A DNA stretch of 64,000 nucleotides from the NCBI GenBank assembly GCA_963843365.1, contig CAWJKG010000002.1, forward strand, positions 868,001 through 932,000. Reading direction: 5' to 3'. The notes beneath the pieces are model-generated. The model was not told the DNA's origin, did not search any database, and saw only the letters and a program-made list of their open reading frames with translations. Made by a program: the position numbers and the translations under genes. This document shows positions 25,360-35,255 of this stretch, in pieces; positions within the stretch are counted from its first letter, which is position 1, and the number at the start of each line of letters is the position of its first letter. The stretch is from Bog-473 sp963843365. Its GTDB lineage: Bacteria; Actinomycetota; Acidimicrobiia; Acidimicrobiales; RAAP-2.

Positions 25360-27654
25360 ATGGAATTCCAGGGCAAGATAGGCGACGACTGGCGCGACTC
25401 GGAGCCCTGGTGGCCACCGGTCCCGTCACCCCCCGAGGGTGCGCCCAACGTGCTGCTCGTCGTCCTCGACGATGTGGGGTTCGCGCAGCTGGGCTGCTAC
25501 GGGTCTGACATCGAGACACCGCGCATCGACGCCGTCGCCGCCGAGGGCGTGCGGCTCACCAATTTCCACACGACAGCCTTGTGCTCGCCCACCCGAGCCT
25601 GCCTGCTCACCGGTCGGAACCATCACCGCAGCGGCATGGGCCGGGTGGCCGATCTGGCCAGCGGCTATCCCGGCTACTGGGGACGTCCACCCCGGGAGAA
25701 CGGGTTTCTCTCCGAAATGCTCCGCTCCACCGGCTACGCCACCTACGCCGTCGGGAAGTGGCACCTGAGCCCCGAAGGTGAGACCAACATGGCGAACTCG
25801 CGGGCCACCTGGCCCCTCGGCCGCGGTTTCGACCGCTGGTACGGGTTCCACGGCGGCGAGACCCACCAGTTCGTGCCTGCGCTCTACCACGACAACCATG
25901 CGGTGCGCCCACCCCGCACCATTGCAGAGGGATACCACCTCAGCGCCGACCTGGCCGACCGTGCCATCGAATACCTGGGCGACCTGCGCGCCGTCGACGA
26001 CCAGCTGCCCTTCTTCCTGTACTTCGCCACGGGCGCGTGTCACTCGCCTCACCAGGCGCCGGCCCAATGGATCGAGCACTACAAGGGGCGCTTCGCCAAG
26101 GGCTGGGACGCCTGGCGCGAGGAGACCTTCAGGCGCCAGTTGGCCACCGGCATCGTCCCCGAGGGCACCGTGCTCACGCCGCGCCCACCGTGGGTACCCG
26201 CCTGGGAGACGCTCGACCAGCGCGAGCGCACGCTGGCCGAGCGGTTCATGGAGTGCTTCGCCGCCTTCCTGTCCTACACCGACGAGCAGATCGGACGAGT
26301 GCTCGACTTCATCGAGGACCTGGGCGACGCGGACAACACCGCCGTGATCATCGTCTCGGACAACGGAGCCAGCTCCGAAGGCGGCAAGGAGGGGACGATC
26401 AACGAGGGCCGCATGTCGAACTTCGAGGCATCGGGCCTCGACGAGATGGTCAACCGGATCGACGAGATCGGCGGTCCCAACATCCACAACAACTACCCCT
26501 GGGGCTGGACCATGGCGGGCAACACGCCGTTCAAGCGCTGGAAGCGCGAGGTGCACGAGGGCGGTGTGGCCGACCCGTGCATCGTCCGCCCGCCGGCCAA
26601 CCGCCGGGCCGCGGTCGGCGGCGGCGTGCGCCGGCAGTACGCGCACGCGGTCGACATTGCCCCGACGGTGCTGGAGCTGGCCGGGGTGTCGCCGCCGGCC
26701 GAGATCGACGGCATCGCCCAGACCCACCTCGACGGGACCAGCTTCGCCTACGCCCTGGTGGACGGCGGAGAGGCCGCCCCCGGGCGCCACCTGACCCAGC
26801 ACTTCGAGATGCTCGGCTCCCGCGCCATCTACCACGACGGCTGGAAGGCGGTGGCGTACCACCCGGTCGGCCCGATCTACGACGACGGACTGCGGGCCAA
26901 CGCGCCCTGGGACGAGGACGTGTGGGAGCTGTACCACGTCAGCGAGGACGTCTCGGAGTCGCACGATCTGGCCGCCGAATTCCCGGACAAGGTGGCCGAG
27001 CTCGTCGCGCTGTGGTGGGAAGAGGCCCGGCGCAACGACGTGCTCCCTCTCGACAACCGCGTGCTCGACGTCATTGTGCACAAGCACGACCATCGCCGTT
27101 ATCAGGACACGTACCGCTACTTCCAGGGCGGCGCTCCTGTGCCCGAATGGGTCGCCGTCGACACGCGCAACCGCTCGCACGACATCGTCGTGGAGGTCGA
27201 TGTCCCCGACGGCGTGACGCCCGACGGCACGCTCCTCGCACTCGGGTGCTCCCTGGGTGGATGGTCGCTGCAGGTGCACGACGGCACCCTGCGCTACCTG
27301 CACAACCTGCACGGCGCCCGCCTCTACGAAGTGGTCGCCGAGAAGCCCCTCCCCTCTGGTCGCCACCGGCTGACCTTCCGCTTCGAGAAGGACGAGCTCC
27401 TCGGCGGCCTCGCCACCCTCCTTCAGGACGGCGAAGTCGTCGGGACCGGCGAGGTCAAGCGCTACACGCCGGTGGCCTTCAACGAGGTCATGATCGGGCT
27501 TACGTGCGGCTACGAGTGGGGCCCGCCCGTGGGGAGCGACTACGAGGCACCGTTCGCGTTCAACGGCACCATCGTGCGGGCCGAAGTGACCGCCATCGGC
27601 CCGGTGGTGCGGGACCCCGTGGCGGAGGTCGCCGCCATCCTGGCGTCGCAGTGA
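25360..27654 (+). CDS. Type I arylsulfatase
   Basis: A 764-residue sulfatase hydrolysing sulfate esters. The metal site begins LLVVLDDVGFAQLGCYG. The formylglycine motif CSPTRACLLTGRN has its Cys near residue 75. KWHLSP, a His/Asp metal region (VIIVSDNGASSEGG) and FKRWKREVHEGG (Lys/His) follow in order. The C-terminal 200 residues form a beta-rich extension (GWSLQVHDGTLRYLHNLHG). No signal peptide is seen, so it is probably cytoplasmic. GTG 25351 is an alternative start. It needs a formylglycine-generating enzyme encoded elsewhere. Could desulfate steroid or glycan sulfates. Confidence 0.92.
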   Translation: MEFQGKIGDDWRDSEPWWPPVPSPPEGAPNVLLVVLDDVGFAQLGCYGSDIETPRIDAVAAEGVRLTNFHTTALCSPTRACLLTGRNHHRSGMGRVADLASGYPGYWGRPPRENGFLSEMLRSTGYATYAVGKWHLSPEGETNMANSRATWPLGRGFDRWYGFHGGETHQFVPALYHDNHAVRPPRTIAEGYHLSADLADRAIEYLGDLRAVDDQLPFFLYFATGACHSPHQAPAQWIEHYKGRFAKGWDAWREETFRRQLATGIVPEGTVLTPRPPWVPAWETLDQRERTLAERFMECFAAFLSYTDEQIGRVLDFIEDLGDADNTAVIIVSDNGASSEGGKEGTINEGRMSNFEASGLDEMVNRIDEIGGPNIHNNYPWGWTMAGNTPFKRWKREVHEGGVADPCIVRPPANRRAAVGGGVRRQYAHAVDIAPTVLELAGVSPPAEIDGIAQTHLDGTSFAYALVDGGEAAPGRHLTQHFEMLGSRAIYHDGWKAVAYHPVGPIYDDGLRANAPWDEDVWELYHVSEDVSESHDLAAEFPDKVAELVALWWEEARRNDVLPLDNRVLDVIVHKHDHRRYQDTYRYFQGGAPVPEWVAVDTRNRSHDIVVEVDVPDGVTPDGTLLALGCSLGGWSLQVHDGTLRYLHNLHGARLYEVVAEKPLPSGRHRLTFRFEKDELLGGLATLLQDGEVVGTGEVKRYTPVAFNEVMIGLTCGYEWGPPVGSDYEAPFAFNGTIVRAEVTAIGPVVRDPVAEVAAILASQ

Positions 27655-27675
27655 CCTGAATTTGGCCCTGGATTA

Positions 27676-27689
27676 CGAACATATGTTCG
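27676..27689. promoter_or_regulatory. LexA (SOS) box upstream of dinB
   Basis: CGAACATATGTTCG is a perfect palindrome matching the Gram-positive/actinobacterial LexA consensus CGAAC-N4-GTTCG. It lies 15 bases before the dinB start codon, so LexA would block transcription or initiation. Confidence 0.88.
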
Positions 27690-27704
27690 ACTACCTTCGC
27701 CGGG

Positions 27705-28988
27705 GTGGCGCCTTCACGCACCCACCGGGCGACGATCCTGCACGCCGACCTCGATGCGTTCTACGCGTCGGTCGAGCAGCTTCTCGACCCGTCGCTCCGC
27801 AATAGGCCCATCGCTGTCGGTGGCAGCGTGGTGCTGGCCGCGTCGTACGAAGCCAGGGGCTACGGCGTCCACGGCGGCATGCCGGGGTGGCGGGCCCGCC
27901 AGCTCTGCGGGGACCTCCTCTTCGTCGGTGGCCACTTCAGCCGCTATCAGCAGTTCGGGGACGACGTCGTGTCCGTCTTCCACGATTTCACCCCTCGAGT
28001 CGAACGGGTCTCGATCGACGAGGCCTTCCTGGACGTCTCCGGCGCGGTCAATCTCTTCGGGAGCCCGGCCGAGATCGCGGCAGCCATCCGCCGGCGGGTG
28101 CGTGACGAGATCGGCCTGCCCCTGTCCGTGGGCGTTGCCCGTACGAAGCACCTCGCCAAGGTGGCGTCGCAAGTGGCGAAGCCCGACGGCCTCGTCGCCG
28201 TGGAACCGCGTGACGAGCGCACCTTTCTCGATCCACTTCCCGTCAGGCTGATCTGGGGTGTCGGCGCGACGACCGAACAGCGCCTCCACAGTGCGGGGAT
28301 CCACACCATCGGTCAGCTGGCCCAGACCGGCAGCCCCATCCTGCGGCAGCTGCTCGGCCAGGCGGCCGGCGCCAAATTGGCGGCGCTTTCGGTCAATGTC
28401 GACGAGCGCGCCGTCCAGGCCCCGCCCAAGTCGAGGTCCATGGGTGCCCAGGCTGCTCTCAAACGACGCGACGCCACTCCCGAGCTCGTCCGAGAGACAC
28501 TCGCGTACCTGTCCGACCGTGTCGCCGGCCGTCTCCGAGCATCGCGTCTGGCCGGACGGACGGTCACCGTGCGGGTCCGCTTCCCGCATCTGCGCTCGGT
28601 GACCCGGTCGATCACGCTGCCCGCTGCGATCTCGACCACGCTGACCTTGACAGAGGTGGCCGAGCGGCTCGCCCTCACCGCCATCGTCGAGAACGAGCGA
28701 GAGCGCGAGCTCTCGCTCCTCGCCGTTTCGGTGTCCAACTTGCACCCGGAGCACTCTCTGCAGCTCGAGCTGCCGCTCGACACGGATGCCGTACCCCCGT
28801 TGGGCTCCCGACCCGGCTCAGCGGTCGAGTCCTCCCGCTGGGGACTCGACCGGTCCATCGACGCCATCCGGGAAAAGTTCGGCCGAAGTGCCGTCGGCTA
28901 CGCCGCCGCCTCCCTTTCCGGCACCGACCGGGTGCCGGAGGAGTTCCGCGAACTGGCCGAACGCACACCACCCGTCATCGGAGCGTGA
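27705..28988 (+). CDS. dinB: DNA polymerase IV (Y-family)
   Basis: Error-prone translesion polymerase of 427 residues. Catalytic acidic residues: ILHADLDAFYASVE (Asp) and VERVSIDEAFLDVSG (SIDEA). The finger/palm motifs SYEARGYGVHGGMP and GVARTKHLAKVAS are present. The little-finger domain ends near residue 345, followed by a tail without the usual beta-clamp motif being obvious (QLELPL near residue 350 is a candidate). GTG 27705 is in frame just after the LexA box. It is convergent with the hydratase gene (8-base gap). SOS-induced mutagenic repair is expected. Confidence 0.94.
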   Translation: MAPSRTHRATILHADLDAFYASVEQLLDPSLRNRPIAVGGSVVLAASYEARGYGVHGGMPGWRARQLCGDLLFVGGHFSRYQQFGDDVVSVFHDFTPRVERVSIDEAFLDVSGAVNLFGSPAEIAAAIRRRVRDEIGLPLSVGVARTKHLAKVASQVAKPDGLVAVEPRDERTFLDPLPVRLIWGVGATTEQRLHSAGIHTIGQLAQTGSPILRQLLGQAAGAKLAALSVNVDERAVQAPPKSRSMGAQAALKRRDATPELVRETLAYLSDRVAGRLRASRLAGRTVTVRVRFPHLRSVTRSITLPAAISTTLTLTEVAERLALTAIVENERERELSLLAVSVSNLHPEHSLQLELPLDTDAVPPLGSRPGSAVESSRWGLDRSIDAIREKFGRSAVGYAAASLSGTDRVPEEFRELAERTPPVIGA

Positions 28989-28996
28989 CGACGGCT

Positions 28997-29833
28997 TCAG
29001 GGTTCTTCGGTCTCGCTCGAGAGAACCCGCTCCCAGCTGTCGCGCACCGACCCCGTCCAATGAGGAGCTCGACGCTCCATCCAGGACTGTGGGCCTTCCC
29101 GCGCGTCGAGCATGCCCATCACGACCCCGTGGTACGCGGTCTCGAGTTCCACGGTGCGGTCCAGTCCGGAGTCCGACCACAACAGTCGTTTCGTCATTGC
29201 GAGCGAGACGGGCGCGCAGTTGGTGGCCATGTCCTGCGCGACAGCGAGCGCGGCCGGCAGGACGGCTTCCGCTTCCAACGCTTGCGAGGCCAAGCCCATT
29301 CGCACCGCCTCGGAACCGAGGAACGTGCGCCCGGAAAGCAGGAGGTCGGCCGCCACCGTCGACGAGGCGAAATGCCGGACGGTCCAGTGCGAACCGGCAT
29401 CTCCGAGAACGCCGCGTCGCACCTGGGGAATTGCCAGCTTCGCGTCCGAGGCAACGATCCGCATATCGCACTGCATGGCCAAGGTGAACCCGATACCGAT
29501 CGCATGACCCTGCACCGCCGCAATGACCGGCTTGCGGATCGCCCATGCGGGTGGATCGAGCGGCTGGGCCGAGAACCCGGAATCCACCGAGGAGAATGCG
29601 CCCGCCTCGGCGTTCATGTCCGCGCCGGCGCAGAAGGCCCGGCCAGAACCGGTCAGGACGACGACACGGATGTCGTCCCTTTCGTCGCAGACTCGGTAGG
29701 CCGAGGAGAGGCGGGCGCCCATTGCCGCCGAGAAGACGTTGAGGTGATCCGGATTGTTCAGGGAGATCACCGCGACCTGACCGTGCAGATCCATCCTGAC
29801 CGGCGTGTCCGGGCCCAAATCGTCCTCAACCAC
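28997..29833 (-). CDS. Enoyl-CoA hydratase/isomerase family protein
   Basis: A 278-residue crotonase. It starts with VAVISLNNPDHLNVFSAAM; the oxyanion loop is GRAFCAGADMNA, and the second segment IAAVQGHAIGIGFTLAMQCDMRIVASDAKLAIPQVRRGVLG follows. At the two catalytic positions there is no clear Glu pair, so it may be an isomerase or hydrolase rather than a hydratase. ATG/GTG 29833 gives a 13-residue leader. It is convergent with dinB and stands alone, 29 bases from the Rpf-like gene on the same strand. Confidence 0.9.
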   Translation of the reverse strand: MVEDDLGPDTPVRMDLHGQVAVISLNNPDHLNVFSAAMGARLSSAYRVCDERDDIRVVVLTGSGRAFCAGADMNAEAGAFSSVDSGFSAQPLDPPAWAIRKPVIAAVQGHAIGIGFTLAMQCDMRIVASDAKLAIPQVRRGVLGDAGSHWTVRHFASSTVAADLLLSGRTFLGSEAVRMGLASQALEAEAVLPAALAVAQDMATNCAPVSLAMTKRLLWSDSGLDRTVELETAYHGVVMGMLDAREGPQSWMERRAPHWTGSVRDSWERVLSSETEEP

Positions 29834-29862
29834 CGATGAATCCCCTCAACCGACGACTCACA

Positions 29863-30981
29863 TCACCCGTTGCGACAGGAGTCGTCCCAGGGTTGTTGGC
29901 CGTCAGCGTTGTAGAGGGCGATGGCCAGGTCGTCCTGGTCGGCCGGGCTCGCCGTGTTCGGAGGCACGTTGATGAGCTGCGGCATTCCCGCCAGCTGCGC
30001 TGCTTCGTTCCAGGTGGGCTGGCTGAACTGGAACCCGCCCATGTAGGCACCCCCTGGCGAGACGGCCTGATAGTCACCGCCGGATTCGACCCTCAGGACG
30101 CACTGGAGGAACGGCGGGAGCTGTGGATCGACCGTCGCGGTGCTCGAAGCGGTCCCCTGAGCCGTTGCCGGGCTGGCAGATTGGGTCGTGCTGGTGGGAT
30201 CCCCGCTCGCCGAAGGAGAGGCGGCCGAGCGGGACGCCGCTGCGACAGCCGCGGCCTGCGCGGCCTGAACCGCCTTGGCCGCTGCGGCAGCCTGGGCCGC
30301 CTGCTGTTGCGCCACGGCCACGGCCAGTTGCCCGGTGATCTGCGCCTGCTTGGAACTCAGCTCGGCCTGGGTCTGGCGCGCCGCGTCGGCCTGCGACGCC
30401 TGCTGATTCGTGATGGCCTGATCTGCAGCTTGCTGTTGTTCGAGCGCCGCCTGTTGCGCGTGCAGCCCGTTCTCATCGGTGTGCAGCGCGTCGATGGTGA
30501 GGTTCGCGTCACCAGTTGCCACCTCTTCGTATTCCGTCCTCGCCAGCGCATCGCTCTGACTGCCCACGAAGAGAACCTGGCCTCCCGGCGCTTCGGGGTC
30601 CAGGTTGACGTAGGCCGCGAGGGCCTCCTTTTGCAGCCGTGCGCGGTCACGGCTGATGCGACGGGTGTCGGCCGCGATCTGACTCTGGGTCGCGCTGATC
30701 TTCGCCTGGTCCTGGGCGACCTTCGCGCCGTCGACGTCATATTGCTGCTGATCCGTGCCGATCTGGAGCTGTTCGAGCACGAGGTCTCGCGCGATCTGGG
30801 CCGCCTGCGTCTTGAGATTCGACACTTGATCGCCAGCGGCGGGCTCAGCATTGATGATCGTCGCCGCCGTGACGGCTGTGACAACGGCGATGCCCAGCAG
30901 TCTCCCCACGCGCGCGACATCCCTGCGCACCCGGCTCCGGATATCTGGCCTGGTCGTCCGACACTTCACGACTCCGCTCAC
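29863..30981 (-). CDS. Secreted coiled-coil protein with Rpf-like transglycosylase domain
   Basis: A 372-residue exported peptidoglycan-active protein. Signal/TM near residues 28-46 (LGIAVVTAVTAATIINA). Residues 55-235 are coiled coil rich in Gln/Ala/Asp, resembling PcsB/RipA-type regulators. A Ser/Ala/Thr linker leads to the C-terminal domain: FLQCVLRVESGGDYQAVSPGGAYMGGFQFSQPTWNEAA, with the catalytic Glu in RVESGG, as in resuscitation-promoting factors and lysozyme-like transglycosylases. Two Cys (QCVLR, DDSCRNG) may form the Rpf disulfide. It may remodel the wall during growth or revival. Confidence 0.88.
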   Translation of the reverse strand: MSGVVKCRTTRPDIRSRVRRDVARVGRLLGIAVVTAVTAATIINAEPAAGDQVSNLKTQAAQIARDLVLEQLQIGTDQQQYDVDGAKVAQDQAKISATQSQIAADTRRISRDRARLQKEALAAYVNLDPEAPGGQVLFVGSQSDALARTEYEEVATGDANLTIDALHTDENGLHAQQAALEQQQAADQAITNQQASQADAARQTQAELSSKQAQITGQLAVAVAQQQAAQAAAAAKAVQAAQAAAVAAASRSAASPSASGDPTSTTQSASPATAQGTASSTATVDPQLPPFLQCVLRVESGGDYQAVSPGGAYMGGFQFSQPTWNEAAQLAGMPQLINVPPNTASPADQDDLAIALYNADGQQPWDDSCRNG

Positions 30982-31248
30982 GATCCGCTAAATGATTGTC
31001 GCCGCTCCCGCGAGGGCGCAACCTGAACGCGCTCCCGTGCCTGGGACGGGACCAAACGCGTGTTGGCAGGAGCGGCCGTGGGGACCCCGTGTCGCGACCC
31101 GGCGTCATGGGTTTGCACCCCTCCCGGCGTGGATGAGCGGATCGATTGGATTCAGCACCCGTCACGCATTTGCAGTCCCAGCCGTACCGTGCTCGAACCA
31201 GGACACCGGGCGCTTGGTTCAAGGCCGGAGCTCTGCAATGGTGGTCCG

Positions 31249-33324
31249 GTGACCAGCATCATGGTGTCGTCCGAAGGCTCCGGCTACGGCTTCCTCGTCG
31301 ACGACCATGGGCGGCTGCGCCAGGCGGGGTTCGGCCCGGACATCGACGCCCACATGCAGCGACTGCCGCCCAGAATCCCAGCCGCGCTGTATCCATTGGC
31401 CTATCCGGCCTACGACGAGGAGCCGACGCGGTCGCCCTCGCTCCGGGTCACTCACAGCGACGGCACCACGACAACCCGCTTGCGGGTCGAGGACGTCCAC
31501 AGAGCGGGCCCCGAGACCAAGATCCTCCTCGTCGACCCCGACTGCCCCGTCGAGGTCACACTGTGCTTCCACACTGAGGACCACGGCGTCTTGCGCCAGT
31601 GGGTGAGCATCACCAACCGCCAGCCTGGAGCAGTCACCCTCCACGAGGTGGCTGCTGCCTCACCCCTACTCGCCGCGGCCTCACCTCACCTGACTCACTT
31701 CGGCGGGGGCGGCTGGTGCGCCGAGTGGACGACGACGACAGAGCCCCTCCTCCCCGGGACCAAGATCGTCGACTCGCGGGGCGGTGTGCAACCTCACCTG
31801 CAGTGCTCCCCCTTCTTCTTCCTCGCCCCGGAGGGGCCGCCCGAGGAGTCGAGCGGCAGCGTCATCGCCGGGGCGCTCGCCTGGGGCGGCAATGTTCGAT
31901 TCGCCTTCGAACGGACGACGGTCCCCACGGTGCGGGTCTGGTGCGGGCACAACCCTGCGGCCGCCGAGTACGTGCTCGACGCCGGCTCCACTTTCGTCAC
32001 TCCCGAGCAGGTCTGGGTCTGGTCGACCGAGGGTGTGGGACCCCTGAGCCGCCGGCTCCATCGGTGGGTCCGCGAGCACGCCGCACGCGATGGCGACGAG
32101 CTACGGCCCATCGTGGTCAACAACTGGGAAGCCACCTCGTTCTCGTTCGACACGGAGCGCCTCCTGGGGCTCATCGACAACACGGCGGATCTCGGTGCGG
32201 AGCTGTTTCTGCTCGACGACGGTTGGTTCGGCGATGCGCACCCTCGGAATGACGACACGGCGGGCCTCGGTGACTGGCAAGTCAACGAGGCCAAGCTGCC
32301 CGGAGGCCTCGCTCCTCTCATTGCGCGGGCGGATGAGCGTGGCGTCCGGTTCGGGCTCTGGATCGAACCGGAGATGGTGAATCCGGACTCCACCCTCTAC
32401 ACCGAGCATCCGGACTGGGTGGTGGGCCAAGGGCCACGCCGCCCACGGCGATGGCGGCACCAGCTCGTTCTCGATGTCCTGCAGCCCGACGTGGCCGAGT
32501 TCGTGTGTGGTGTCGTAGACCGGGCCCTGGCAGAGAACCCGGGCATCAGCTATCTCAAGTGGGACGCCAACCGCCCCTTGTCCGATCCAGGGTCCCCCAC
32601 CCTGAGCGCCGACCGTCAGGCCAACTACTGGGTCGACCATGTCCGAGCCACCTGGCGCTTGATGGAGACCGTGGCCGAGCGCCACCCTGAGCAGACGCTC
32701 ATGCTGTGCGCTTCGGGCGGGGGGCGCGTCGACCTCGGGTCACTGCGCTGGTTCCACGAAGTCTGGCTCTCGGACAACACCGATCCGGTCGACCGCCTGA
32801 GGATGCAGTGGGCCGCTTCACATTTCCTCCCCGCCAACGTTGTGGCCGCCCACGTGACCCGAGAAGGCGACCGTCCACTCGCCTTCTCGTGCGCCGTGGC
32901 CATGAGCGCGCGGTTCGGTTTCGACCTCGATTTCGCGGGCATCACCGACGACGAGTGGACCGTTTGCCGCCGGGCAGTGGAGCTCTACCGGACTATCCGG
33001 CCCCTCGTCCAACAAGGGGACCTTTGGCGGTTAGTCGGGCCCGATGAGCGCGTCGCGTTCGCGTATGTGTCCGCTGACGGCGATCGGGCCGTCCTCTTCG
33101 CCTTCCAACTCGCCCCTGGCACGAACGATGCGGACCGCCTTCGTCCTTGTGGGCTCGACCCGGATCGAACGTATGAGGTCGTCCCGGTCGATCTCGCCGC
33201 CAGCCCGGGCCCGGCTTGGCCTGACGCGGAGCGGCAACACGGAGCGGCGCTCATGGGGGACGGTTTGGAATGGCCCCTCCATGAGGCCTGCACCGCCCGC
33301 ATCTGGGTACTCCAGTCCGTGTAG
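31249..33324 (+). CDS. Alpha-galactosidase, glycoside hydrolase family 36
   Basis: Cytoplasmic retaining alpha-galactosidase of 691 residues with no signal peptide. The N-terminal beta-supersandwich (to about 300) precedes the barrel. Motifs: FLLDDGWFG, GLWIEPEMVNPDS, SYLKWDANRPLSDPG (nucleophile Asp in KWD), CASGGGRVDLGSLRWF and WLSDNTDPVDRL (acid/base Asp in SDN). GTG 31249 and ATG 31261 are both possible; the open frame upstream lacks homology. Removes terminal alpha-galactose from oligosaccharides such as melibiose or raffinose; imported sugars are implied, but no sugar transporter is adjacent. Confidence 0.93.
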   Translation: MTSIMVSSEGSGYGFLVDDHGRLRQAGFGPDIDAHMQRLPPRIPAALYPLAYPAYDEEPTRSPSLRVTHSDGTTTTRLRVEDVHRAGPETKILLVDPDCPVEVTLCFHTEDHGVLRQWVSITNRQPGAVTLHEVAAASPLLAAASPHLTHFGGGGWCAEWTTTTEPLLPGTKIVDSRGGVQPHLQCSPFFFLAPEGPPEESSGSVIAGALAWGGNVRFAFERTTVPTVRVWCGHNPAAAEYVLDAGSTFVTPEQVWVWSTEGVGPLSRRLHRWVREHAARDGDELRPIVVNNWEATSFSFDTERLLGLIDNTADLGAELFLLDDGWFGDAHPRNDDTAGLGDWQVNEAKLPGGLAPLIARADERGVRFGLWIEPEMVNPDSTLYTEHPDWVVGQGPRRPRRWRHQLVLDVLQPDVAEFVCGVVDRALAENPGISYLKWDANRPLSDPGSPTLSADRQANYWVDHVRATWRLMETVAERHPEQTLMLCASGGGRVDLGSLRWFHEVWLSDNTDPVDRLRMQWAASHFLPANVVAAHVTREGDRPLAFSCAVAMSARFGFDLDFAGITDDEWTVCRRAVELYRTIRPLVQQGDLWRLVGPDERVAFAYVSADGDRAVLFAFQLAPGTNDADRLRPCGLDPDRTYEVVPVDLAASPGPAWPDAERQHGAALMGDGLEWPLHEACTARIWVLQSV

Positions 33325-33463
33325 GCACGGCTCGAGGAAACCTTGATTGAGCTCGGGCTTGACGCCGTGACAGGCGGGAAAGCCAACTCTTAGGACCATC
33401 GACCCCTCTCCCTCGGGACCATCGACCCTGGTTCTTGTTCCGCCGTCCTCGCATTCTCTTCGC

Positions 33464-34576
33464 ATGGCCCTGATTGAGCGGTCTCGCAGGGACGCTCCCG
33501 TAACCCCACCGGTCCCGCCTCAGAGGCGGCGGCTGGGCCTTCGGCGGCTCTCGAGCCTCGTCCGCAAGGAGTTCATTGAGATCCGTCGGGACCGCCGCAC
33601 GATCGCCCTCATTGTCGGCGTGCCGATCGTCCTCCTCGTGATCTTCGGCTACGCCGCCAACTTCGAGGTACATCACATCACGACCGAATTCGTGGGCCAC
33701 GACTCGTCGGAAGTCCGCACCACCCTCTCCCGCAACGGTGACTTCAGCGTGCTCGCACATGTGGCGCCGGACATAGAAACCGCCACGAGTGACATTCAAC
33801 ACGGCCGGGCCTCGGTCGCGATCGTCCTCGATACCCGAGGCATCCCAACCAAGGTCCTGATTGACGGATCGAACCTGCTCGTCGCCACCACGGCGGACCG
33901 CGAACTCGCAGCGTTGCATGCCCCATCGAGCACTGGGACTCCGGTGCACGTGAACGTCCTCTACAACCCGACCCTGAGTTCGACGATCTTTATGATCCCG
34001 GGCCTGATCGGGATCATCATGTCGCAGGTGGCGCTGGTCATGACGGCGCTGGGCGTCGTGCGCGAGCGAGAACGCGGGACGATCGAGCAGTTGATGATCA
34101 CCCCCGTCACAAAGCTGGAGCTCATGGTCGGCAAGACCATCCCCTATTTGATCATCGCAATCTGCGACTTCTTCTTCGTTCTGTTGGCGAGCCGGTTGCT
34201 GTTCGACGTGCAGGTCCGTGGAAGTATCCCGCTTCTCTTCGGCGAGGCGATTCTGTTTCTCACCGCCACCCTCGGGATCGGACTTCTCATCTCGACGGCG
34301 GCACGGACACAGCTACAAGCCACGCAGATGACGGTATTCGTGCAGCTGCCCCAGATGCTGCTCTCGGGCCTCATCTTCCCACTCGCCGCCATGCCGTGGG
34401 GTGTGCGGTGGATCAGCTACCTACTCCCGCTGACCTATTTCGTTTCCGCGTCGCGGGGCATCATGCTCAAGGGCGTAGGCATTGGCGACCTCTGGACGGA
34501 AACGCTCGCCCTGACAATGCTGGCTGTGGCCTACGTGGGCCTTGCCACCCTTCGATTCCGCAAGACCCTTGATTGA
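33464..34576 (+). CDS. ABC-2 type transporter permease
   Basis: A 370-residue permease of the YhhJ/YbhS type. Cytoplasmic start RLSSLVRKEFIEIRRDRRTIAL, TM1 near 48-66, a large extracytoplasmic domain to about 170, then five helices (FMIPGLIGIIMSQVALVMTA onward). The stretch RERERGTIEQLMITPVTKLELMVGKTIPY is the family signature. The two ATPase genes follow with overlapping ends. Exports an unknown substrate (drug, lipid or antibiotic). No HlyD-like adaptor or second permease is adjacent, so the complex is likely one permease type with a hetero-ATPase. Confidence 0.9.
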   Translation: MALIERSRRDAPVTPPVPPQRRRLGLRRLSSLVRKEFIEIRRDRRTIALIVGVPIVLLVIFGYAANFEVHHITTEFVGHDSSEVRTTLSRNGDFSVLAHVAPDIETATSDIQHGRASVAIVLDTRGIPTKVLIDGSNLLVATTADRELAALHAPSSTGTPVHVNVLYNPTLSSTIFMIPGLIGIIMSQVALVMTALGVVRERERGTIEQLMITPVTKLELMVGKTIPYLIIAICDFFFVLLASRLLFDVQVRGSIPLLFGEAILFLTATLGIGLLISTAARTQLQATQMTVFVQLPQMLLSGLIFPLAAMPWGVRWISYLLPLTYFVSASRGIMLKGVGIGDLWTETLALTMLAVAYVGLATLRFRKTLD

Positions 34577-35255
34577 GATCCTCGCCGAAAAGGTCGAAAA
34601 GACCCTCGGACGCACCCGCGTCCTCGATGGCGTCGACCTGGCTGTCCCCCGGGGCGAGCTTTGGGGGGTGGTCGGGGCCGACGGCTCCGGGAAGACAACC
34701 CTGCTCCGTTGCATTTCAGGACTGCTCGAAGTCGACGTCGGCCGGGTGCTCCCAGGCAGGGCTGGACAATCCCGCATCGGCTTCTCCCAGCAAGGCTTCC
34801 ACCTGTACTCCGACCTCACCGTGGACGAGAACGTCACGTTCATCGGAAGTCTCTACGGTCTCGACAAGCCCACGTTGGCCGCGAGCGCGGACGACCTGCT
34901 CGCATTCGCAGGGTTGAGCGACCGACGGTCATCGCTGGCCGGCGAACTCTCGGGGGGGATGCAGCAGAAGCTCACACTCGTCTGCTCGCTCCTCCACCGT
35001 CCGCCGGTCCTGCTCCTCGACGAGCCAACGACGGGCGTCGACCCGCTGTCACGCCTGGAGTTCTGGGATCTGGTCGAGCACTTACACGCAAGCGGGTCGA
35101 CCATCCTGTTCGCGAGCGCCTACTTCGACGAGGTCGAACGCTGCGACCACGTGCTCTACCTGGCTCGGGGCCGCGTCGTTGCCGCTGGCACGCCCGACGA
35201 ATTGCGTGGAAGTCACACGACCCTCGAGGACGCGTTCTTGGAGCTGACGGCGTGA
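34569..35255 (+). CDS. ABC transporter ATP-binding subunit 1
   Basis: A 228-residue ATPase. Walker A GADGSGKTT (residues about 37-45), Q-loop in GFSQQGFH, signature LSGGMQQKL, Walker B PVLLLDEPTTG and D-loop VDPLS are all present. The H-loop position carries FASAYFDEV, where the usual His is replaced, so hydrolysis at this site may be impaired. TTG 34569 overlaps the permease stop; ATG 34542 is an alternative giving nine more residues. GTGA overlap with the second ATPase. Forms an exporter with the permease at 33464 (inferred). Confidence 0.86.
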   Translation: MIEILAEKVEKTLGRTRVLDGVDLAVPRGELWGVVGADGSGKTTLLRCISGLLEVDVGRVLPGRAGQSRIGFSQQGFHLYSDLTVDENVTFIGSLYGLDKPTLAASADDLLAFAGLSDRRSSLAGELSGGMQQKLTLVCSLLHRPPVLLLDEPTTGVDPLSRLEFWDLVEHLHASGSTILFASAYFDEVERCDHVLYLARGRVVAAGTPDELRGSHTTLEDAFLELTA

